NCBI GenBank assembly: GCA_964634325.1
Contig: CAZWJF010000006.1
Coordinates: 124,001 to 188,000 of the forward strand
Direction: 5' to 3'
DNA: 64,000 nucleotides
Origin: JAJXWB01 sp964634325
Lineage (GTDB): Bacteria; Pseudomonadota; Alphaproteobacteria; Rhizobiales; Beijerinckiaceae
This document shows positions 17,896 through 26,886 of this stretch, one piece after another. The notes below the pieces were generated by a model. It was not told where the DNA came from. It saw only the letters and a list, made by a program, of their open reading frames with translations, and did no database searches. Both the position numbers and the translations under genes were made by a program. Position 1 is the first letter of the stretch. Each line of letters starts with the position of its first letter.

Positions 17896-19086
17896 ATGGC
17901 CGCCAAGGGAACGCGTCAGACTTTCAGCTGGAACGACCCTCTGTCGCTCGACGGGCAGATCACCGAAGACGAGCGCGCCGTGCGCGACACGGCGTTCGCC
18001 TATTGCCAGGAGCAGTTGCTGCCGCAGGTGCAGGAGGCTTTCCGACACGAAAAGACCAACGCTGGCGTCTTTCGCGGGATGGGCGAGCTTGGACTATTGG
18101 GCGCCACGATTCCCGAAGCCTACGGCGGCGCTGGCCTGAATTACGTCTGCTACGGGTTGATTGCGCGCGAAGTCGAACGGGTCGACTCCGGCTACCGGTC
18201 GATGATGAGCGTGCAATCCTCGCTCGTGATGGTCCCGATCAACGAATTCGGCTCCGAGGCGACGAAGCAGAAGTATCTGCCGAAGCTCGCAAGCGGCGAG
18301 TGGATCGGTTGCTTCGGCCTGACCGAACCGAACCATGGCTCGGACCCCGGCGGCATGATTACGCGGGCGAGGAAAGTCGATGGCGGCTATCGGCTGAGCG
18401 GCGCAAAGATGTGGATCACCAACAGCCCGATAGCCGACGTGTTCGTCGTCTGGGCGAAGGACGACGCCGGCGACATCCGCGGCTTCGTGCTGGAGAAGGG
18501 CTGGAAGGGGCTAAGCGCGCCGGCGATCCACGGCAAGGTCGGACTGCGTTCGTCCATCACCGGCGAAATCGTGATGGACGAAGTGTTCTGCCCCGAAGAG
18601 AACGCGTTTCCGGAGGTGCGCGGCCTCAAGGGGCCTTTCACCTGTCTGAATTCCGCGCGTTACGGCATCGCCTGGGGCGCGCTCGGCGCCGCAGAGGATT
18701 GCTATCTGCGCGCGCGCCAATATGTGCTCGATCGCAAGCAGTTCGGGCGGCCGCTGGCGGCGAACCAGCTCGTTCAGAAGAAGCTCGCCGATATGCTGAC
18801 CGAGATCGCCCTCGGTCTGCAGGGTTGTCTGCGGCTGGGGCGTCTGAAGGACGAAGGCGCGGCGCCTGTGGAGATCACGTCGATCATGAAGCGCAATTCC
18901 TGCGGCAAGGCCTTGGAGATTGCGCGTGTGGCCCGAGACATGATGGGGGGGAATGGCATCAGCGACGAATTCGGCGTCGCACGTCATCTCGTCAATCTCG
19001 AAGTCGTCAACACCTACGAGGGCACGCATGACATCCATGCGCTGATCCTGGGCCGCGCCATTACAGGCATCGCGGCCTTCAACTGA
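17896..19086 (+). CDS. gcdH: Glutaryl-CoA dehydrogenase (decarboxylating)
   Basis: This 396-aa enzyme oxidises and decarboxylates glutaryl-CoA to crotonyl-CoA. The N-terminus FSWNDPLSLDGQITEDERAV, GLTEPNHGSDPGGM, the substrate-arginine region SGYRSMMSVQSSLVM and NTYEGTHDIHALILGRAITG are characteristic of the glutaryl-CoA group rather than of fatty acyl-CoA dehydrogenases. It completes the route: pimeloyl-CoA, shortened by beta-oxidation, gives glutaryl-CoA and then crotonyl-CoA. Confidence 0.92.
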   Translation: MAAKGTRQTFSWNDPLSLDGQITEDERAVRDTAFAYCQEQLLPQVQEAFRHEKTNAGVFRGMGELGLLGATIPEAYGGAGLNYVCYGLIAREVERVDSGYRSMMSVQSSLVMVPINEFGSEATKQKYLPKLASGEWIGCFGLTEPNHGSDPGGMITRARKVDGGYRLSGAKMWITNSPIADVFVVWAKDDAGDIRGFVLEKGWKGLSAPAIHGKVGLRSSITGEIVMDEVFCPEENAFPEVRGLKGPFTCLNSARYGIAWGALGAAEDCYLRARQYVLDRKQFGRPLAANQLVQKKLADMLTEIALGLQGCLRLGRLKDEGAAPVEITSIMKRNSCGKALEIARVARDMMGGNGISDEFGVARHLVNLEVVNTYEGTHDIHALILGRAITGIAAFN

Positions 19087-19198
19087 TTTTCGAGCAGGCG
19101 GTTCGCCGGGAGGCGCAATGCGCAAATCGGACTTCTCGAAAAGCGACGCGGCAGACGCGTCGACAGCCTAACGAGCGCCAAGAAGGGGAGGGAATGAA

Positions 19199-20407
19199 AT
19201 GAAATACAGACTCGGAAAGACTTTGGCCGCTGGCGCCCTGTCGCTCGTGGCGACGGGCGCGCTCGCGCAAACGCCGGTGAAGATCGGCATGCTGAGCGAC
19301 ATGTCCGGCCCTTACGCTGACTTCGGCGGCGCCGGCTCGCTCGAAGCGGCGAAACTCGCCATTGAAGATTACAACGCGACTTCAAAGAAGCTTGCCGTCG
19401 AGGTGGTGTCGGCCGATGCGCAGAACAAGCCGGACGTCGGGTCGACGATCGCGCGCGGCTGGTTCGAGAACGACAAGGTCGACATGATCGTCGACATTCC
19501 GACCAGCGGCATCGCGCTCGGTCTGGCCTCGCTGGTCAAAGACAAGAACAAGGTGATGATCGCCACCACTGCCGGAACATCGGATCTGAGCGGCAAGGCC
19601 TGTACGCCCAACAGCCTGCACTGGGTGTGGGACACCTGGTCGAATTCGCACGGGACGACGGAAGCGGTCGTCAAGAGCGGCGGAAAGAGCTGGTTCTTCC
19701 TGACGGCCGACTACACCTTCGGCACGACGATGGAGAAAGAGGCCGGCGATGTCGTGAAGGCGAACGGCGGAACAGTGCTCGGCTCCGTGCGTCATCCGCT
19801 GAACGCCAAGGACTTCTCGTCTTTCCTCTTGCAGGCGCAGGCGTCGAAAGCGCAGATCATCGGGCTGGCGAACGGCGGGACGGATACGGTCAATTCGATC
19901 AAGACAGCGTCTGAATTCGGAATTGTCGCGGGCGGGCAGAAACTGGTCGGCCTCGTCATGTTCATCAGCGACATCCACGCGCTCGGCCTCAAGGCGGCCA
20001 ACGGCCTGCAATTGACCACCGCATATTACTGGGACCTCAACGACAAGACGCGCGCGTTCGCCGAACGTTTCGCCAAACGCAATAATGGCAAGATGCCGTC
20101 GATGAGCCAGGCCGGCACGTATTCGGCGACGCTCGCGTATCTACGCGCTGTCGAAAAGGTCGGCGGCCCGTCCGACGGCGCCGCCGTGGTCGCCGCCATG
20201 CGCAATGCCGGCGCTTTTGAGGATCCGCTGTTCGGCAAGACGCAGGTGCGCGCAGATGGTCGGGTCGTCCACGACATGTATCTCGTCGAGGTCAAGAAAC
20301 CGGAAGAATCGAAGAAGCCGTGGGACTACTACAAGATCGTTTCGACCATTCCCGCGGACCGCGCATTTCGTCCGCTGGCTGAAGGAAATTGCCCGCTGGC
20401 GAAGTGA
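19199..20407 (+). CDS. Liv-type ABC transporter substrate-binding protein (orphan)
   Basis: This 402-aa periplasmic protein has an N-terminal signal peptide (MKYRLGKTLAAGALSLVATG, cleavage near ALA-QT) and the type I fold opening VKIGMLSDMSGPYADFGG seen in branched-chain amino acid and aromatic acid binding proteins (Peripla_BP_6). It sits 112 nt after gcdH. No LivHMGF permease or ATPase genes adjoin it. It may capture an alicyclic or aromatic acid for a transporter encoded elsewhere. The ligand is unknown. Confidence 0.87.
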   Translation: MKYRLGKTLAAGALSLVATGALAQTPVKIGMLSDMSGPYADFGGAGSLEAAKLAIEDYNATSKKLAVEVVSADAQNKPDVGSTIARGWFENDKVDMIVDIPTSGIALGLASLVKDKNKVMIATTAGTSDLSGKACTPNSLHWVWDTWSNSHGTTEAVVKSGGKSWFFLTADYTFGTTMEKEAGDVVKANGGTVLGSVRHPLNAKDFSSFLLQAQASKAQIIGLANGGTDTVNSIKTASEFGIVAGGQKLVGLVMFISDIHALGLKAANGLQLTTAYYWDLNDKTRAFAERFAKRNNGKMPSMSQAGTYSATLAYLRAVEKVGGPSDGAAVVAAMRNAGAFEDPLFGKTQVRADGRVVHDMYLVEVKKPEESKKPWDYYKIVSTIPADRAFRPLAEGNCPLAK

Positions 20408-20450
20408 TCGCCGACCGCCGCAACCTGTATAGACTGGCGACTCCATGACT

Positions 20451-20484
20451 GGCCGGCGTCCTTGGGTGGGCGCCGGCCTTCTTC
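20451..20484 (+). terminator. Intrinsic terminator candidate after the binding-protein gene
   Basis: GGCCGGCG-N12-CGCCGGCC forms a perfect 8-bp GC stem followed by TTCTTC, 43 nt after the binding-protein stop. It probably ends the long badH-to-binding-protein transcript. The T-tract is short, so efficiency is uncertain. Confidence 0.6.
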
Positions 20485-20687
20485 GTCGTGTGCGCCGTGA
20501 GGCTCGATTTGGGAGGCCGCCCGCCCCGGCGCTTGCGTGAGATGCATTCATTCTCGCTCGTTGTGTATAGTTGCGGGACGGGCGGCGTCGAACGCGCATT
20601 CGGCCGCATCGAGGGAACCGGCGATGTCTGGACAAGAGAATTCTAAGAGGGCTCCGGCAGTGCGGAGATCGAAATCGGCGCTGCCAA

Positions 20688-21848
20688 ATGCAGCCGACTG
20701 AAATGGCTCTGGCGAACGGAACATCGCGCAAGCCGCTGAAGGGGCTCCTCGTCGTCGCGCTGGAGCAAGCCGTCGCTGCGCCCTATTGCTCGTCGCGGCT
20801 CGCCGACGCGGGCGCGCGCGTCATCAAGATCGAACGGCCCGAAGGCGATTTCGCAAGAGGTTACGACACGTCCGCCAATGGGCTGTCGAGCTATTTCGTC
20901 TGGCTCAATCGCGGCAAGGAAAGCCTCGTCGCCGACATCAAGAACCAGGCCGATGCGGACCTTCTGCGCAATATTCTCGCCAGAGCCGACGTGTTCATCC
21001 AGAACCTCGCGCCGGGCGCCGCCGAACGCGCGGGCCTCGGTTCGCAGGCGTTGCGCGCGCGCTATCCGCGGCTCATCACTGTCGATATCTCCGGCTACGG
21101 TCCCGGCAATTCCTATACCGACATGAAGGCCTACGACCTGCTGGTGCAGGCCGAAAGCGGGCTTGCCGGCATCACCGGCCATCCCGCTGGCCCTGGACGG
21201 GTTGGCGTCTCCGTCTGCGACATCGCCTGTGGCATGGCCGCACATGCAGCGATCCTCGAGGCGCTGATCGCACGGTCGATCACCGGCGAAGGCACGGCGA
21301 TCGAGACCAGCCTGTTCGCCGGCATGGCCGACTGGATGAACGTGCCGCTGATCTATTTCGAAGGCACGGGCGTCGAGCCGAAACGCATGGGGCTCGCGCA
21401 TCCTTCGATATGCCCCTACGGCGCCTTCGCGCTGAAGGACGGAAGCCTCGTTCTGATTTCGATCCAGAACGAACGCGAGTGGGCGAATTTTTCGCGTGTG
21501 GTGATGCGCGACGCCGATCTGCCGACGAGATCGGGTTACGAGAACAATAATATTCGGGTCGCCAATCGCGAGAAGGTCGATGCGCATGTCGGTTCGGCGT
21601 TCGCGACCTTGAGCCGCGAAGAAGCCGAGGCGGCGCTGCGCGAGGCGGGCACGGCCTACGGCTTCGTCAATACGGTTGCCGAGCTCGCGCACCATCCGGC
21701 GCTGCGGCGTGTGGAGGTTGCAACGCCGAACGGTTTGGCCTCGGTCGTTGCGCCGCCGACGACGCGCGACGGCGCGATACCGGAACTCGGGCCTGTGCCG
21801 CAAGTCGGCGAGCATAGCGAAAAGATAAGGGCTGAGTTCCAGCCCTAG
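20688..21848 (+). CDS. Class III (CaiB/BaiF) CoA-transferase
   Basis: This protein of about 386 aa moves CoA between carboxylic acids. Family features are the opening GLLVVALEQAVAAPYCSSRLADAGA with VIKIERPEGDFARGYD, LNRGKESLVADIK and the YDLLVQAESGLAGITG region holding the expected catalytic aspartate. ATG codons at 20688 and 20703 are both possible; neither has a clear ribosome site. It is followed by an SDR gene, so the pair may act on one hydroxy or keto acid. Substrate unknown. Confidence 0.85.
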   Translation: MQPTEMALANGTSRKPLKGLLVVALEQAVAAPYCSSRLADAGARVIKIERPEGDFARGYDTSANGLSSYFVWLNRGKESLVADIKNQADADLLRNILARADVFIQNLAPGAAERAGLGSQALRARYPRLITVDISGYGPGNSYTDMKAYDLLVQAESGLAGITGHPAGPGRVGVSVCDIACGMAAHAAILEALIARSITGEGTAIETSLFAGMADWMNVPLIYFEGTGVEPKRMGLAHPSICPYGAFALKDGSLVLISIQNEREWANFSRVVMRDADLPTRSGYENNNIRVANREKVDAHVGSAFATLSREEAEAALREAGTAYGFVNTVAELAHHPALRRVEVATPNGLASVVAPPTTRDGAIPELGPVPQVGEHSEKIRAEFQP

Positions 21849-21886
21849 AGACGGGGCGTCGCCTAGCGCGCGTGAAGGGAGCGGCA

Positions 21887-22636
21887 ATGAGATTGCAGAA
21901 CAAGATCGCGATCGTGACAGGCGCCGGCGGGGGCTTCGGCGAAGGCGTCGCCCGACGCTTTGCGGACGAAGGCGCCAAGGTCGCTGTCGTCGACATCCGC
22001 GCGGCGGAAGCCGAGCGCGTCGCCAGAGAAATCGGCGCCGCAGCGATCGCGCTCGAGGCGGATGTGGGCGATGCGGACGACGTGCAACGTGTCGTCGACC
22101 AGACAAAGGCGCGCTTCGGCGCGCCGAACATTCTGGTCAACAACGCCGGCGTGACGCACAAGAACCGGCCGCTCCTGGAAGTGGACGAGGCAATGTTCGA
22201 CCACATCTTCCGGGTCAACGTGAAGTCGATCTTCCACTTTGTCCGCTCGATCGCGCCGATCATGCGCGACAATGGCGGCGGCGTCATTCTCAACGTCGGC
22301 TCGACCGCCGGCATTCGCCCGAGGCCGGGGCTCACATGGTACAACGCCACGAAGGGCGCGGTGAACCTCGCCTCAAAGTCGCTCGCAGTTGAACTCGCGT
22401 CCTGGAAGATTCGCGTCAATGCGATATGTCCGGTCATCGGCGAGACGGGATTGCTCGAGGCCTTCATGGGTATGCCCGATACGCCCGACAACCGCGCCAA
22501 GTTCGTTGCGACCATTCCGCTCGGCCGCATGTCGCGTCCGGCGGACATCGCCAACGCCGCGCTCTATCTAGCTTCCGACGAGGCCGAATTCATAACCGGG
22601 GTCGAATTTCCGGTCGACGGTGGGCGAACTGTCTGA
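21887..22636 (+). CDS. Short-chain dehydrogenase/reductase, FabG-like
   Basis: This is a classical SDR of 249 aa: AIVTGAGGGFGEGVARRFADEG at the N-terminus, NNAGVTH, a catalytic serine in VGSTAGIRPRPG and the YNATKGAV pair (Tyr, Lys). The ATG at 21887 follows a gaaggga site; a GTG at 21872 would add five residues. It lies 38 nt after the CoA-transferase gene and converges on the next gene. Substrate not recognisable; a beta-hydroxyacyl-CoA is plausible from context. Confidence 0.83.
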   Translation: MRLQNKIAIVTGAGGGFGEGVARRFADEGAKVAVVDIRAAEAERVAREIGAAAIALEADVGDADDVQRVVDQTKARFGAPNILVNNAGVTHKNRPLLEVDEAMFDHIFRVNVKSIFHFVRSIAPIMRDNGGGVILNVGSTAGIRPRPGLTWYNATKGAVNLASKSLAVELASWKIRVNAICPVIGETGLLEAFMGMPDTPDNRAKFVATIPLGRMSRPADIANAALYLASDEAEFITGVEFPVDGGRTV

Positions 22637-22726
22637 TCGAGTGAGGTCTGGTCGGCGCCGTTCCCGGCGGCAAGAGTTGTCGCGAGTGTGTCGCGACGCC
22701 GGACGGCTTGCGCGCTCCCGACCTCG

Positions 22727-23947
22727 TCAGTCTTCTCGTGGCAAGCGTAACGCGCCCGACTGTTGGAGACGATCAATTTCCGTAGTGTCGAACCCGGCCT
22801 CGCGGAGAACCGCCTCGGCATGTTCGCCGAGACGCGGAGCGGGCGCATAGATCGAAGGCGGCGTACGACTCCAGGTCGCCGCCGGGCCGACGAGACGCAC
22901 TTCGCCTTCGTCTGGATGCTCGATCGCCTGCACGAGACCGACAGCGGCCAGATGAGGGTCGTCAATCAGCGCGTCGAGATCATGCATCGGGCCTGAGGGA
23001 ATGTCGGCCTGCTCGAACAAGGCGAGCCAGTCGGCGGTGGTGCGCGTGACAAGCAGGTCGGCGAGCCATTTGTAGACGAGGTCATAATTTTCCACGCGAG
23101 CCGACAGATTGTTGAAACGCGGATCTTGCGCCTCGCTGAATCCTTCCCCCAGAGCGCGGAAGAACGACGACCAGTGCTTGTCGGTGTAGATGAGCACGCA
23201 GACATGGCCGTCGCGCGTGCGATACGGGCGGCGGTGCGGCGTCAGCAGGCGCGAATAGCCTGGCGGCCCCAGCGGCGGCTCGAAACTGCGGCCGGACATG
23301 TGATCGCCCAGTACGAATTGCGCCATTGTCTCGAACATCGGGATTTCGATCGACTGACCCTCTCCGGTGCGGTCGCGGTACAGCAGGGCGGCGAGGATCG
23401 CGTGCACAGCGTTGAGTCCGACAATGCGATCGGCCAGCGTCGCCGGCGAATAGCGCGGCTCGCCGGTAATCTGTCCGACGAGCGCGGGCAGGGCGGTCAG
23501 TCCTTGAATGAGATCGTCGTAAGCGGGACGGCCGGCATAGGGGCCGCTCTCGCCGAAACCATGCAGGCTGGCGTAGACGAGTCGCGGATTGCGCGCGAGC
23601 AGATCGTCGGCGCCGAGTCGCAGCCGCGCCATGGCGGCCGGTCGCACATTGTGGACGAATACGTCCGCCGTCGCCGCAAGACGCAGCAGCGCGTCACGCC
23701 CGGAGGGAATCTTGAGATCGAGCGCGATCGACCTCTTGTTGCGGTTGCCCTGCAGGAACATTGCGCCCATGCCCGGAGTCCGCATGGGCGGAATGGCGCG
23801 CACGATATCGCCGTCCGGGCTTTCGACCTTGACGACGTCTGCGCCGTAGTCCGCAAGAATCATCGTCGCGTAAGGGCCCATCATGACGCTCGTCAGGTCG
23901 ATGACCTTGACGCCGTTCAGCGGCCCCTTGCGCTCCGCCTCATTCAT
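22727..23947 (-). CDS. Class III (CaiB/BaiF) CoA-transferase, TRAP-operon member
   Basis: This 406-aa CoA-transferase has the opening LNGVKVIDLTSVMMGPYATMILADYGADVVKVE, FLQGNRNKRSIALDLK and YDDLIQGLTAL with the likely catalytic aspartate. It is the last gene of the minus-strand TRAP operon, 16 nt after a DctP gene, suggesting that the imported acid is activated by CoA transfer. It is only distantly similar to the plus-strand paralogue at 20688. Substrate unknown. Confidence 0.86.
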   Translation of the reverse strand: MNEAERKGPLNGVKVIDLTSVMMGPYATMILADYGADVVKVESPDGDIVRAIPPMRTPGMGAMFLQGNRNKRSIALDLKIPSGRDALLRLAATADVFVHNVRPAAMARLRLGADDLLARNPRLVYASLHGFGESGPYAGRPAYDDLIQGLTALPALVGQITGEPRYSPATLADRIVGLNAVHAILAALLYRDRTGEGQSIEIPMFETMAQFVLGDHMSGRSFEPPLGPPGYSRLLTPHRRPYRTRDGHVCVLIYTDKHWSSFFRALGEGFSEAQDPRFNNLSARVENYDLVYKWLADLLVTRTTADWLALFEQADIPSGPMHDLDALIDDPHLAAVGLVQAIEHPDEGEVRLVGPAATWSRTPPSIYAPAPRLGEHAEAVLREAGFDTTEIDRLQQSGALRLPRED

Positions 23948-23963
23948 GTCCGGGCCGGCGAAT

Positions 23964-24986
23964 TCATTGCAATGCAGCCTTGAACGCCTTGAGCGTCTCG
24001 CTCGCCGGCTTGCCGCGTTTGTCTGTCTCCTTCGCCCATTCGGCCGCGACGCCGGCGAAGACGTCGGAGAAATGCTTGAGGTCGGCGTCGGCGAAAGAAA
24101 TGACCTTCATTCCCTGGCTTTGAATTTTCGCGGCCGCTGATTTTTCGCCATCCTCGAAGCGTTTGCAGCCCTCGCGCGTCGTCTGTTCGCCTGCTTCGAT
24201 CATCGCCTTGCGAACGTTCTCGGGCAGCGTCTTCCACTTCGCCTCGCCGATGCCATAGACAAATACGGCCGTCCCGAAGTTCATGCCAGATGTGCCTGAT
24301 TTCAGAATCTTGCCGAGATCGTACGACACCGTGCTCTGATAGGAGAGAACGATGCCGTCGATGGTGCCGCGCGTCAACGATTCGTAGATTTCCGGCGCCG
24401 CCATCCGCACAGGCACGGTCTTGATCGCACGCATCGTAAGATCCATCGCGCCGCCGGCCGTTCGAATCTTGAGGCCCGCGAGGTCGGCGGCGGCATTGAT
24501 CGCACGTGGATTGCCGAGCAGCATCTGATAGGCGGGCAAGGCGATCGTCACCAGCGGCCGCAGACCGTTCGGCAGAAATTCCCTCGTCTCGAGGATTCCA
24601 CCGCCGTGGGAGAGTTTGTAGTAGGCGAGAGACCCTTGGCATTGCGACTCGAAGGCGCCCGGCAATTCGGCGACCGCGGTCAGCGGATATTTGTCGGAGG
24701 AATAGGAGGGCACGATATAGGCGACATCGGCGACTCCGGCGACCGTCAACTGCGCCATGTCTTTGGCCTTGCCGAGCTGCTCGGCGGGAAAGTGCTGGAA
24801 CACAACCTGGCCGTTCGTCAGCTTGGTGACGAGTTCTGAGAAAGGCTTCCCGGCGAGCTCATGGATGACGTGCCCGTTTGGCAGCGTGTCGGCGAGCCGC
24901 AATGTAATCTTGTCTTGCGCGTCGGCGAGCGAAGCCGCGATCGAAAAGCACCCGGCGAGTACGACAAGACTTGCGCGCGATCTCAT
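23964..24986 (-). CDS. dctP: TRAP transporter substrate-binding protein (DctP family), copy 1
   Basis: This 340-aa periplasmic binding protein has a signal peptide (MRSRASLVVLAGCFSIAASLADA), then ITLRLADTLPNGH. The DctP signature region AGLKIRTAGGAMDLTMRAI has the conserved arginine that binds carboxylates, and is followed by YESLTRGTIDGI. It is in the operon dctP-dctQ-dctM-dctP-CoA-transferase. It is paralogous to the first gene of the operon, for example in the MAAPEIYESL versus MAAPDAYESL segment. The ligand is presumably an organic acid. Confidence 0.9.
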   Translation of the reverse strand: MRSRASLVVLAGCFSIAASLADAQDKITLRLADTLPNGHVIHELAGKPFSELVTKLTNGQVVFQHFPAEQLGKAKDMAQLTVAGVADVAYIVPSYSSDKYPLTAVAELPGAFESQCQGSLAYYKLSHGGGILETREFLPNGLRPLVTIALPAYQMLLGNPRAINAAADLAGLKIRTAGGAMDLTMRAIKTVPVRMAAPEIYESLTRGTIDGIVLSYQSTVSYDLGKILKSGTSGMNFGTAVFVYGIGEAKWKTLPENVRKAMIEAGEQTTREGCKRFEDGEKSAAAKIQSQGMKVISFADADLKHFSDVFAGVAAEWAKETDKRGKPASETLKAFKAALQ

Positions 24987-25021
24987 GTGTGTCTCCCTCT
25001 TCAGATCCGGCGCATGTGCGC

Positions 25022-26311
25022 TCAATAGCCCATCTTGGTCGGCAGCCAGAGAATGATTTGCGGCCAGACGACGAGAATGGCGATGGCGATCAGATGCGCG
25101 AAGAAATGCGGCATGGTGCCGTGAAAAACTTCCGCGACCGGGCGTCCGGAATAGCGCGCGACCACATAGCAATTGAGTCCGACCGGGGGCGTGATCATGC
25201 CGACCTCCGCCGTCACGATCTTGATGACGCCGAACCAAAGCGGATCGTAGCCGAGCGACTTGATCAGCGGCAGGACGATAGGAACAGTCAGCACGAGGAT
25301 CGCGATCTGATCCATGAAGGAGCCGAGCACGATGTAACCGAACAGGATCAGCGTCAGGACGATCCAGCGCGACACTTCGAGACTGCCGACCCAGGCGACA
25401 AGCGTCTGCGTGACCTGCGCGAGCGTGAAGAAATAGCCGAAGATATGCGCGCCGAGCAGGATCATGGAGATCATACAGGTGCCATGCGCCGCCCGCAGCA
25501 GCGCGTGGCGCAGGTTCGTCATCGACATCTTGCCCATCCATATCGACAGGCAGAAGGCGCAAAATGCGCCGAGCGCGGAGGCTTCCGTCGGCGACGCGAC
25601 GCCGGTGTAGATGACGCCGGTGACCATGCCGAAAAGGATCAGCATCGGGCCGACGATACGCAACATCCGGAATTTCTCAGCCAGCGTAACGCGGGGTCCT
25701 GCTGGCGCTCGCGCTGGATCTTGCCAGGCGAGGAACCAGACCGTCGCCATGATTGTGATGGTGACGACAATTCCCGGCAGAACGCCGCCGATCAGCAGCG
25801 CGCCGATATTCACTTCCGCGAGCAATCCGTAAATGACCAACGCCACCGATGGCGGTATGAGCATCGCGAGCGTGCCGGAAATGGCGACGACGCCGGCCGC
25901 CATCTTCGGTTCGTAGCCTTGTTTCAGCATGGCCGGGAGGCTTGTCGACGACAGCGTGGCGGCCGACGCTGTCGACGTGCCGCAGATCGCGCCGAAGCCT
26001 GCGCCGGCCAGCGCTGTCGCCATCCCCAACCCGCCAGGTATTCGCCCAACCCATGCGGCTGTGGCGCGGAACAGGTCGTCTGCAATGCCGCTCATCAGCA
26101 CGAATTCGGCCATGAGCAGGAACATCGGAATGGTGATGAGCTCGTAGGACGTGACGGACGATAGCGGCGCAGTCTGCAAGATGCCGCTCAGCATGGGCAT
26201 GCCGCCGGTGAGATAGAGTCCGAGCGAACCCGCGCCTGCCATGGCGAAGCCGACCGGCGCGCCAATCGCGAGCAATCCGAACAGGATCGCGAGACAGAGG
26301 AGGACGATCAT
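25022..26311 (-). CDS. dctM: TRAP transporter large permease
   Basis: This 429-aa membrane protein has about twelve hydrophobic segments and DctM-family motifs such as GAPVGFAMAGAGSLGLYL, SVTSYELITIPMFLLMAEFVLMSG, AICGTSTASAATL and SFMDQIAILVLTVPIVLP. It performs Na+-driven solute import with DctQ. The start at 26311 follows a gaggagg site and overlaps the dctQ stop by 4 bp. Confidence 0.95.
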   Translation of the reverse strand: MIVLLCLAILFGLLAIGAPVGFAMAGAGSLGLYLTGGMPMLSGILQTAPLSSVTSYELITIPMFLLMAEFVLMSGIADDLFRATAAWVGRIPGGLGMATALAGAGFGAICGTSTASAATLSSTSLPAMLKQGYEPKMAAGVVAISGTLAMLIPPSVALVIYGLLAEVNIGALLIGGVLPGIVVTITIMATVWFLAWQDPARAPAGPRVTLAEKFRMLRIVGPMLILFGMVTGVIYTGVASPTEASALGAFCAFCLSIWMGKMSMTNLRHALLRAAHGTCMISMILLGAHIFGYFFTLAQVTQTLVAWVGSLEVSRWIVLTLILFGYIVLGSFMDQIAILVLTVPIVLPLIKSLGYDPLWFGVIKIVTAEVGMITPPVGLNCYVVARYSGRPVAEVFHGTMPHFFAHLIAIAILVVWPQIILWLPTKMGY

Positions 26312-26862
26312 TCGAATGTTCCGCCTTCCGCGCTCACATGCGAGGCCGGCAACGGCGTCAGATCGCGACCGGTGACGAGCGAAAGCAAGTGGCCGAAAAA
26401 GTGCGCTGTGAGGCGCAGCGCCAGCATGGTCGCGCCGAACGGCGCAAGCGCGATGGAGGGCCACATCGGCCAGGGAATGGCGCCCGCCATCACATCGCCG
26501 GCGCGGTAGCTTTCAACCGCGCGTTGCCAGCCGAGCCACGCGATAAGCGAAAATACGGCGATGCCGACCGCGCAGGTCACGAGTTCGGCGAGGCGGATTC
26601 CCGCACGCGGCAGGCGTTGTTGCAGGATGTCGACATTGACGTGCGCGTTGGCCTCATAGGCGTCGGACAGAACGAGAAAGAACACGCCCGCCATCAGATA
26701 CAGCGCGATCAGATCGTAGGCCCACGAGAAGGGGCTGTTGAACAGATAGCGCATCACGACGTCCAGGAAGACGACGATCATGATGACGAAGAGAAAGATT
26801 GCGCCGATGGTCGAGGTCGCCCTGTCGACGAAACCGAGCGTCTTGAACAAGCTCTTGAGCAC
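26308..26862 (-). CDS. dctQ: TRAP transporter small permease
   Basis: This 184-aa protein has four hydrophobic segments and the DctQ motif region FLDVVMRYLFNSPFSWAYDL. It pairs with DctM in the membrane. It lies between the upstream binding-protein gene (24-nt gap) and dctM (4-bp overlap), giving a complete TRAP set. Confidence 0.92.
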   Translation of the reverse strand: MLKSLFKTLGFVDRATSTIGAIFLFVIMIVVFLDVVMRYLFNSPFSWAYDLIALYLMAGVFFLVLSDAYEANAHVNVDILQQRLPRAGIRLAELVTCAVGIAVFSLIAWLGWQRAVESYRAGDVMAGAIPWPMWPSIALAPFGATMLALRLTAHFFGHLLSLVTGRDLTPLPASHVSAEGGTFE

Positions 26863-26886
26863 AGACCCTCCTGTGACGCGACGCTG

